Shown piece by piece: positions 8,742-14,403 of a stretch of DNA of 14,403 nt. A model generated the notes under the pieces. The model searched no databases. It saw only the letters and a program-made list of their open reading frames with translations, and was not told where the DNA came from. A program made the position numbers and the translations under genes. Source of the DNA: CAVYPR01 sp052145775 (GTDB lineage: Bacteria; Actinomycetota; Acidimicrobiia; Acidimicrobiales; RAAP-2). The stretch spans positions 1-14,403 of the forward strand of contig JBKQNY010000083.1 in the NCBI GenBank assembly GCA_052145775.1, read 5' to 3'. Numbering within the stretch: position 1 is the first letter of the stretch; the number at the start of each line of letters is the position of its first letter.

Positions 8742-10324
8742 TGCTGCTGGGCCTGCTCGGCGTCGACCGGCGGCCCGTCGTCCATGGGCGGGCCGACCTC
8801 GATCGGGCGGGGTGACTCGGGTCGCGCCGGCGACGCGAGACGGGAGGTCGGCGCCGTCCACCGTGCCGCGGGACCGGGCTGGCCCACGACCCAGGTGTCC
8901 TTCGAACCACCGCCCTGGCTCGAGTTGACGACGAGCCCGCCCTCCTGGAGGGCGACGCGGGTGAGCCCCCCGGGAAGGACCCAGATCCGCTCCCCGTCGT
9001 TGACGGCGAAGGGTCGCAGGTCGACGTGGCGTGGGGCCATGGACCCGCCAACCCAGCTGGGAGCGGTGGAGAGCGCCACCATTCGCTGGGCCACCCAGTC
9101 ACGAGGTGAGCGCTCGACCTCGGCCGCCAGGTCGTCCAGCTCGGGTCCGGTGGCGTGGGGGCCGATCACCAGCCCCTTCCCCCCGGAGCCGTCGACGCGC
9201 TTGAAGACCAGCTCGGACCGTCGTCGGAGGGCCGTGTCGCGCTGGCGGTCGTCCACGAGGTGGAAGGTCTCCACGTTCTGGAGAACCGGGTCTTCGTGGA
9301 GGTAGTAGCGGATCATGTCGGGGACATAGGTGTAGACGAGCTTGTCGTCGGCGATGCCGTTGCCCACGGCGTTGGCCACGGTGACCCGACCGGCCCGGGC
9401 GGCATTCAGCAGCCCCGGACAACCCACTAGCGAGTCCGGGCGGAACTGGAGTGGGTCGATGAAGTCGTCGTCGACCCGGCGGTAGACGACGTGGACCGGC
9501 ACCTCGCCCTCGGTGGTGCGGAGGAAGACGTCGGTGCCGTGGCAGACGAGGTCGCGTCCCTCCACGAGATGGACGCCCATGAGCCGGGCCAAGAGGGCGT
9601 GCTCGTAGAAGGCGGAGTTGTAGACGCCGGGCGTGAGGACGACCACGGTGGGGTCGGCGACGCCGCTCGGGGCGGCCTGCCGCAGGGCCCGCACCAGCCG
9701 GGCGGGGTAGTCAGACACCATACCGATGGGCTGGCCCCAGAAGACCTCCGGCAGCACTCGGGCCATGGCCGCTCGGTTGGCCAGGACGTAGCTCACGCCG
9801 GACGGGCAGCGGAGGTTGTCCTCGAGGACGCGGAACTCTCCGTCCTCGTCGCGCACCACGTCGATGCCGGCCACGTGGATGCGGACCCCGTTGGTGGGAT
9901 TGACACCGTGGACGGCACGCAGGAACCCCGGGGAGCTGGTGACGACGCGGTGGGGGACGACGCCGTCGTAGAGGATGCGACCGCCGTTGTAGACGTCATC
10001 GAGGAACGCCTCGAGGGCACGGACCCTCTGGGCCACGCCTTCGGCGATGTGGTCCCACTCGCTGGCGGTGAAGATCCGTGGCATCACGTCGAGCGGGAAC
10101 GGCCGCTCCTCGCCGTCAAGGTCGAAGGTCACGCCCTGGTCCATGAAGGCTCGGGCCAGCCGACCGGCACGCGAGGAAACGTCCTCGGGGCTCATCTGGG
10201 AGACGACCGACACCACGTCCCGGTAGTGGCGGCGGGGCTCCCCGCCGGTCTCGAACACCTCGTCCACGGCACGCCCCAGCGGACCGGTGTCTGGCATGAG
10301 GTAACCGTCGAACAGGTCGCCCAC
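8738..10324 (-). CDS. Circularly permuted ATP-grasp protein (DUF404/DUF407), putative amidoligase
   Basis: From the GTG at 10324 this is a 528-residue protein starting VGDLFDGYLMPDTGPLG. Conserved family blocks are visible: VLEDNLRCPSGVSYVLANR (about 167-185), VVVLTPGVYNSAFYEHALLA, NAVGNGIADDKLVYTYVPD (about 315-333), FKRVDGSGGKGLVIGP (about 372-387), HVDLRPFAV and VVNSSQGGGSKDTWVV. These form the rearranged ATP-grasp fold that couples ATP hydrolysis to amide or peptide bond formation; the substrate is not known for this family. The last 50 or so residues are Pro-rich and probably disordered. An AGGG lies about nine bases before the GTG; the frame stays open to 10423, but that part lacks family similarity and runs into the divergent promoter. 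It is the first gene of a four-gene chain. Confidence 0.92.
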   Translation of the reverse strand: MGDLFDGYLMPDTGPLGRAVDEVFETGGEPRRHYRDVVSVVSQMSPEDVSSRAGRLARAFMDQGVTFDLDGEERPFPLDVMPRIFTASEWDHIAEGVAQRVRALEAFLDDVYNGGRILYDGVVPHRVVTSSPGFLRAVHGVNPTNGVRIHVAGIDVVRDEDGEFRVLEDNLRCPSGVSYVLANRAAMARVLPEVFWGQPIGMVSDYPARLVRALRQAAPSGVADPTVVVLTPGVYNSAFYEHALLARLMGVHLVEGRDLVCHGTDVFLRTTEGEVPVHVVYRRVDDDFIDPLQFRPDSLVGCPGLLNAARAGRVTVANAVGNGIADDKLVYTYVPDMIRYYLHEDPVLQNVETFHLVDDRQRDTALRRRSELVFKRVDGSGGKGLVIGPHATGPELDDLAAEVERSPRDWVAQRMVALSTAPSWVGGSMAPRHVDLRPFAVNDGERIWVLPGGLTRVALQEGGLVVNSSQGGGSKDTWVVGQPGPAARWTAPTSRLASPARPESPRPIEVGPPMDDGPPVDAEQAQQQ

Positions 10325-10441
10325 GCACGAACCCTGACACCGCCATGTTTCCTGCCGGTTTCGGGCGCGCGAAGAGTTCGTGGTCTCTGCACCCCGGTGC
10401 CCGCCTCGGCCAGGCGCCACCACCAGTAGGGTGAGCCGGCG
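10325..10441. promoter_or_regulatory. Divergent intergenic control region
   Basis: These 117 bases separate the minus-strand ATP-grasp operon from the plus-strand DrrA-like exporter operon, so both promoters must lie here or inside the genes. On the plus strand TAGGGT (10427-10432) fits the actinobacterial TANNNT -10 and ends nine bases before the exporter GTG, suggesting a leaderless or very short leader; no good -35 is seen. On the minus strand CAGGGT sits six bases before the GTG start and is a weaker candidate. No clear dyad operator was found. Confidence 0.45.
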
Positions 10442-11419
10442 GTGAACGCACGAACCGACCCCTCGCCGGGCTCGCCGGAGGCGACCGACCCCGATCCGGG
10501 GACCCTCGTCTACGCCCGGGGGCTCGTGAAGCGGTTCGGCGACTTCGTGGCCGTCGACGCCGTCGACTTCCAGATCGGCAAGGGTGAGTCGTTCGGCTTC
10601 CTCGGCCCCAACGGGGCCGGCAAGACCTCCACCATGCGGATGATCTCGTGCATGTCACCGGCCAGCGGGGGGATCCTGCGGGTCCTGGGCATGGACCCCG
10701 CCACCCAAGGACCGGCCATCAGGGCCCGTATCGGCTTGGTGCCCCAGGAGGACTCGCTCGACCTTGAGATGACGGTCCTCGACAACCTCCTCATCTACGG
10801 GCGGTACTTCGACCTCCCGCGCAAGGTCATCCGCGAGCGGGCCATGCGGTTGCTCGACTTCGCCCAGCTCACCGACCGTGCCAACGACCGGGTGGACCCC
10901 CTGTCGGGGGGCATGAAGCGCCGGCTCACCATCGCCCGCTCGCTCGTCTCCGAGCCGGACCTGCTCATTCTCGACGAGCCGACCACCGGCCTCGACCCCC
11001 AGGCGCGCCACCTGCTGTGGGACCGCCTCTACCGCTTGAAGCAGGACGGGGTGACCCTCGTCATCACGACCCACTACATGGACGAGGCCGAGCAGCTCTG
11101 CGACCGGCTGGCCGTGATGGACCGGGGCAGGTTCGCCGCCGAGGGGACGCCCCGCCAGCTCATCGACCGCTACTCGACCAAGGAGGTCGTCGAGCTCCGG
11201 TTCGCCCCGGGCGAGCAGGAGGCCGCCGCGCAGCGGCTGGCCGGGGTGGCGGACCGGTCCGAGGTGCTGCCCGACCGTGTCCTCCTCTACACCGCCGACG
11301 GTGACGAGACCCTTGCCGGGGTCCACGGCCTCGGCCTCACGCCCGAGAGCGCGCTGGTGCGCCGTTCCACGCTCGAGGACGTGTTTCTCCGCCTGACCGG
11401 CCGCACCCTCGTGGACTGA
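10442..11419 (+). CDS. DrrA-like ABC transporter ATP-binding protein
   Basis: This 325-residue single-NBD ATPase belongs to the drug-resistance (DrrA/NodI) type. Walker A is GPNGAGKTS (55-63), Q-loop Gln102, signature LSGGMKRRLTIARSL (154-168), Walker B LLILDEPTTGLDP with Asp178 and Glu179, and H-loop His211 in TTHYMDEAEQL. The C-terminal extension ends in STLEDVFLRLTGR, the short motif typical of DrrA-type ATPases. All catalytic residues are present, so it should power transport as a dimer at the membrane. The GTG start lacks a good Shine-Dalgarno but has a -10-like TAGGGT just upstream. It is followed after 14 bases by the first of two permeases and is divergent from the ATP-grasp operon. 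The exported compound is unknown. Confidence 0.94.
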   Translation: MNARTDPSPGSPEATDPDPGTLVYARGLVKRFGDFVAVDAVDFQIGKGESFGFLGPNGAGKTSTMRMISCMSPASGGILRVLGMDPATQGPAIRARIGLVPQEDSLDLEMTVLDNLLIYGRYFDLPRKVIRERAMRLLDFAQLTDRANDRVDPLSGGMKRRLTIARSLVSEPDLLILDEPTTGLDPQARHLLWDRLYRLKQDGVTLVITTHYMDEAEQLCDRLAVMDRGRFAAEGTPRQLIDRYSTKEVVELRFAPGEQEAAAQRLAGVADRSEVLPDRVLLYTADGDETLAGVHGLGLTPESALVRRSTLEDVFLRLTGRTLVD

Positions 11420-11433
11420 GCACCCGGGCAGCG

Positions 11434-12288
11434 ATGACCGCGACCACCGGGGGGCTGGAGGAGGAGGCCGGCACGCGCTCGACGGACTCCGACGGAGGCC
11501 CCCACCTGTGGCGACGGCCCACGCCCCTGTGGCTCCGGGGCATGAGCTACTGGGCCTACCAGTACAAGCGGACCTGGCGGTCGTCGATCACCACCAGCTT
11601 CCTGTACCCCGTCCTGTACCTCGCCGCCATGGGTGTCGGGCTGGGGTCGCTCATCGACAAGCACACCCACCAGGTGTCCGGTGTCTCCTACCTCGACTTC
11701 GTGGCACCGGGCCTGTTGGCCGCCACCGCCATGCAGATCGGGGCCAACGAGGCCATGTACCCGGTGATGGGCGCGATCAAGTGGATGCGCACCTACTTCG
11801 CCATGCTGGCCACCCCGCTGCGAGTGGTCGACGTCCTCCGGGGCCACCTGGGGTGGATTGCCGTGCGGCTGGCCACGGTGTCGGCCATCTACCTGGCCGT
11901 GGTGGCCGCCTTCGGCGTGGTGCACTCTCCGCTGGCCGTCCTGGCCCTGCCGGCGGCGGTGGCCACCGGGCTGGCCTTCGCCGCCCCCATCGCCGCGTTC
12001 TCGGCCACCCAGGAGCGCGACGTGGCCTTCATCGCCATCTACCGCTTCGCCCTCATCCCGCTCTTCCTCTTCTCGGGCACCTTCTTCCCGGTCACACGGC
12101 TGCCGGGATGGCTGCAGCCGGTGGCCTACGTCACCCCCCTCTACCACGGGGTCTCGCTCTGCCGGGGGCTCGTGCTCGGCACCGCCGACCTCTGGCCGTC
12201 GCTGGGGAGCGCCGTCTACCTGGTGGTCCTCTCGGGCGCCGGCTACCTGGTGGCGGAGCGCACCTTCCGCCGGCGGTTGATCGTGTGA
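11434..12288 (+). CDS. ABC-2 type permease (DrrB-like), first of two
   Basis: This 284-residue integral membrane protein has a cytoplasmic N-terminus of about 45 residues and around six hydrophobic segments (from about 48 to 280). The ABC-2 hallmark PLFLFSGTFFPVTRLPGW begins at 209 and is followed by VAYVTPLYHGVSLCRGL. An amphipathic stretch (YWAYQYKRTWRSSITTSFLY) before the first helix is the usual coupling region in such permeases. It lies 14 bases after the ATPase stop with no strong ribosome-binding site, and its stop overlaps the next permease start, so the three genes form one operon. It should form half of the translocation pore, probably pairing with the second permease as in DrrABC-type systems. 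Confidence 0.92.
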   Translation: MTATTGGLEEEAGTRSTDSDGGPHLWRRPTPLWLRGMSYWAYQYKRTWRSSITTSFLYPVLYLAAMGVGLGSLIDKHTHQVSGVSYLDFVAPGLLAATAMQIGANEAMYPVMGAIKWMRTYFAMLATPLRVVDVLRGHLGWIAVRLATVSAIYLAVVAAFGVVHSPLAVLALPAAVATGLAFAAPIAAFSATQERDVAFIAIYRFALIPLFLFSGTFFPVTRLPGWLQPVAYVTPLYHGVSLCRGLVLGTADLWPSLGSAVYLVVLSGAGYLVAERTFRRRLIV

Positions 12289-13172
12289 GACCCGAGGAGC
12301 CCGAGGTCCGGCACGGGCTGAACGAGGAGGGTGGGCCCCAGGTCTCGGTCCCGCCGTCGCCCCCGCCCTCGGCCTCCTTCCCCCTCCGCCTCACGCCGTC
12401 GGCGCTGCTCGGGAGCCGGAGGGCCCGGCGCGTGGTGGAGCGCAACGTCGCCGTCTACCGACGCGGGTGGATCTTCTTGGTCTCGGGGTTCTTCGAGCCC
12501 TTCTTCTACCTGCTCTCGATCGGCGTCGGGCTGAACGGCCTGGTGGGCCCCGTTCCGGTCGACGGGCAGCTGGTCGCCTACACGGCCTTCGTGGCCCCTG
12601 GCCTGCTGGCGTCCTCGGCCATGAACGGGGCCCTCTTCGACTCCACCTTCAACGTCTTCTTCAAACTGAAGATCGCCAAGACCTACGACGCCATCCTCTC
12701 CACCCCGCTCGGGGTGGGAGACGTAGCCCTGGGCGAGCTGACCTGGTCGCTCCTGCGCGGCGGCCTGTACTCGGGGGCCTTCCTCTGCGTCATGGCCGGC
12801 CTGGGCTACACGGTCACGCCGTGGGTCGTCCTGTGCTTCCCGGGCGCGCTGCTCATCAGCTTCGCCTTCTCGGCCGCCGGTATGGCCGGCACCACCTACA
12901 TGCGGAGCTGGCAGGACTTCGACATGGTGTCGTTGGCCATCATCCCGCTGTTCCTCTTCTCCGGCACCTTCTTCCCGCTCTCGGTCTACCCGGGCTGGCT
13001 CCAGCTCGTTGTGTCCTGCACCCCCCTCTACCAGGGGGTCGCCCTGTTGCGCGGCCTCGACTTCGGCCACTTCGACTGGGCCATGGTCGGCCACGTCGCC
13101 TACCTGTCGGTGATGGGCGTCGTCGGCCTGGCGGTCACCGCTCGCCGGCTGGCCCGCCTGCTGCTGCCCTGA
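12285..13172 (+). CDS. ABC-2 type permease (DrrC-like), second of two
   Basis: From the GTG at 12285, which overlaps the previous stop in a GTGA junction, the protein has 295 residues. A Pro/Ser-rich cytoplasmic leader (about 1-45) precedes RRVVERNVAVYRRGWIFLVS and around six membrane segments. PLFLFSGTFFPLSVYPGW (from 221) and CTPLYQGVALLRGL match the same positions in the upstream permease, so the two are paralogues that have diverged widely elsewhere. The frame is open far upstream, but that region overlaps the first permease and is shadow. The gene is followed by 156 non-coding bases. It presumably completes the exporter as a permease heterodimer; homodimers of each cannot be excluded. 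Confidence 0.9.
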   Translation: MRPEEPEVRHGLNEEGGPQVSVPPSPPPSASFPLRLTPSALLGSRRARRVVERNVAVYRRGWIFLVSGFFEPFFYLLSIGVGLNGLVGPVPVDGQLVAYTAFVAPGLLASSAMNGALFDSTFNVFFKLKIAKTYDAILSTPLGVGDVALGELTWSLLRGGLYSGAFLCVMAGLGYTVTPWVVLCFPGALLISFAFSAAGMAGTTYMRSWQDFDMVSLAIIPLFLFSGTFFPLSVYPGWLQLVVSCTPLYQGVALLRGLDFGHFDWAMVGHVAYLSVMGVVGLAVTARRLARLLLP

Positions 13173-13328
13173 CCGGCACCGGCGACGAATTCCTGCGCAG
13201 AGGACATCTTCGACGGCCAGTTCAGACATCAAAACCTGCAGGCCCAGCGGACTTCGTCAGGAAATCCTGCATGGGCGCCCCTTCTGCGGGTAGGTTCTCT
13301 CCCGGCGTCGAACGGTGAAGAGGGGTCC
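13173..13328 (+). promoter_or_regulatory. Intergenic region with candidate promoter and RBS of the APC permease
   Basis: The 156 bases before the APC permease hold a TANNNT-type -10 candidate, TAGGTT (13291-13296), without a good -35, and a clear Shine-Dalgarno AGAGGGG just before the ATG at 13329. Upstream, CAGGA-AA-TCCTG (13258-13269) is a small inverted repeat, and the hexamer TCCTGC or ACCTGC occurs three times (13191, 13234, 13265). No U-run terminator for the exporter operon was found. Confidence 0.4.
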
Positions 13329-14403
13329 ATGGCCCAGGCATACAGCGACGGCCTGCGAACCACAGAGGTGCCCTTGGCGGCCCCGGAGGGGTCCGCCAAG
13401 GGGCTCAAGTCGGGCGCGCTGGGGCTGATCTCCAGCACGGTGATCGGCGTCGCCTCCACCGCCCCCGCCTACAGCCTGGCGGCGACGCTCGGCTTCGTGG
13501 TGGTGGCCATCGGCCTGCAGGCCCCCATCGTGACCGTGCTGGCCTTCATCCCGATGCTCTTCGTGGCCCAGGCCTACAACGCGCTCAACAAGGCCGACCC
13601 CGACTGCGGCACCACCTTCACCTGGGCGACCCGGACCTTCGGTCCGTGGGTCGGCTGGCTGGGCGGATGGGGCATCATCGCCTCCGACGTGCTGGTCATG
13701 GCGAGCCTGGCCCAGGTGAGCGGCCAGTACACTTTCCTGCTCTTCGGGGCCAAGGGGATCGGGGAGGACCCCACCAGCGAGTACGTCCTCCTCGTCGGGG
13801 TGCTCTTCATCGTCGTGCTCACCTGGGTCTGCTATCGGGGCATCGAGCTGTCCGCAAGGATCCAACGGATCTTCCTCGGAATGGAAGTGTTCATCCTCGC
13901 CGTGTTCGCCGTGGTCGCACTGGTTCGGGTCGCGGTCGGCAAGGCGCCCGCCAGCCACCTGGCGCTCAGTTGGAGCTGGTTCAACCCCTTCAACGGGCCC
14001 TCGTTCTCGAAGATCATCGCCGGCCTCACCCTGATGCTCTTCATCTACTGGGGTTGGGACACCTCGGTGTCGGTCAACGAGGAGACCACCGACAAGAATC
14101 GCAACCCCGGTCTCGCCGCGATCATCTCGACCGTGGTCCTGCTGGTCATCTACTTCATCGTGACCCTCGGCGCCCAGGCCTTCGCCGGTGTGGGAAAGAC
14201 CGGCCTCGGATTGGCGAACCCCGCCAACTACAGCGACGTGTTCTCCGCATTGGGGAGCGCTGTGTTCGGCCACTCGACCATCGGGTCGATCGCGGTCAAG
14301 CTCCTCATTCTGATGGTCCTGACTTCGGCGACCGCCTCGACCCAGACCACCAACCTGCCCACCGCCCGCACCACCCTGTCGATGGCCGTGTACAAAGCGA
14401 TCC
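13329..14403 (+). CDS. APC-superfamily amino-acid permease, 3' part missing
   Basis: The 358 visible residues begin MAQAYSDGLRTTEVPLA and enter the first membrane helix at about 28. The unwound substrate-binding motif of the APC fold is seen as GVASTAPAY (40-48). It is followed by ADPDCGTTFTWATRTFGPWV and GWLGGWGIIASDVLVMASLA, a pattern common in actinobacterial amino-acid/polyamine permeases, and by about eight hydrophobic segments before the window ends. A strong Shine-Dalgarno (AGAGGGG) precedes the ATG. The frame is open to the edge and lacks a stop, so the last helices are unseen. It should move amino acids or amines across the membrane; the substrate cannot be read from this part. It is likely a separate transcription unit after the exporter operon. 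Confidence 0.92.
   Translation, partial: MAQAYSDGLRTTEVPLAAPEGSAKGLKSGALGLISSTVIGVASTAPAYSLAATLGFVVVAIGLQAPIVTVLAFIPMLFVAQAYNALNKADPDCGTTFTWATRTFGPWVGWLGGWGIIASDVLVMASLAQVSGQYTFLLFGAKGIGEDPTSEYVLLVGVLFIVVLTWVCYRGIELSARIQRIFLGMEVFILAVFAVVALVRVAVGKAPASHLALSWSWFNPFNGPSFSKIIAGLTLMLFIYWGWDTSVSVNEETTDKNRNPGLAAIISTVVLLVIYFIVTLGAQAFAGVGKTGLGLANPANYSDVFSALGSAVFGHSTIGSIAVKLLILMVLTSATASTQTTNLPTARTTLSMAVYKAI

Noticed and set aside
9491..10429. 312-codon open frame opposite the ATP-grasp gene
   Set aside because: Gly/Val/His/Asp-rich shadow with no family motif; the minus-strand protein has all the ATP-grasp blocks.
11508..12284. Single 554-residue plus-strand protein reaching into permease 1
   Set aside because: The first half is an out-of-frame shadow of permease 1; only the part from the GTG at 12285 shows membrane-protein character, so this is not a fusion.
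13142..13185. Seven-base inverted repeat TCGCCGG/CCGGCGA around the permease 2 stop
   Set aside because: The loop is about 30 bases and no U-run follows; too weak to call a terminator.
12243..14273. Long minus-strand open frames (12243-13232 and 13257-14273) opposite permease 2 and the APC permease
   Set aside because: Charged, repetitive translations rich in Gly, Glu, Asp and His, opposite genes with clear membrane-protein signatures.

Overview
This window is G+C-rich DNA (about two thirds or more G+C by eye), with frequent GTG starts and genes packed in ATGA, GTGA and TGATG overlaps. The gene content points to an actinobacterium: an F420-dependent (DDN-type) oxidoreductase, a MarR-controlled pair of ABC exporters, an ATP-grasp/alpha-E/transglutaminase cassette and a DrrABC-like exporter. 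A lineage near Acidimicrobiia or the mycobacteria is an inference. No mobile element, CRISPR array, tRNA or rRNA was seen.

Layout. Everything from 1 to 10324 is on the minus strand and everything from 10442 to the end is on the plus strand, so the 117 bases between are a divergent control region. In order of minus-strand transcription, the first unit is a four-gene chain. It runs from a circularly permuted ATP-grasp protein (10324-8738) to an alpha-E protein (8741-7797), a transglutaminase-like protein (7791-6958) and an ACT-domain protein (6958-6275). A 95-base gap with a perfect 16-base palindrome follows, then a MerR-type regulator (6179-5658). A short AT-rich promoter/operator leads into a second chain: MarR regulator (5616-5146), two ABC exporter half-transporters (5149-3254 and 3254-1278) and a hotdog-fold thioesterase-like protein (1278-391). 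A separate F420-type oxidoreductase begins at 272 and runs off the left edge.

On the plus strand, a DrrA-like ABC ATPase (10442-11419) is followed by two different ABC-2 permeases (11434-12288 and 12285-13172). An APC-family amino-acid permease starts at 13329 and runs off the right edge.

How the genes may work together. The two half-transporters look like a heterodimeric exporter. One NBD has Asp in place of the catalytic Glu, and the partner has a degraded signature motif, so one of the two ATP sites is predicted to be degenerate. MarR probably represses this operon from a palindrome overlapping the likely -10 box. The thioesterase in the same transcript hints at an acyl or lipid link. The ATP-grasp/alpha-E/transglutaminase trio is a known but functionally unresolved bacterial module, proposed to make or process a peptide-like product. 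Here it is translationally coupled to an ACT-domain protein and lies back-to-back with a DrrABC-like exporter. That arrangement is the best candidate in the window for a poorly described system.
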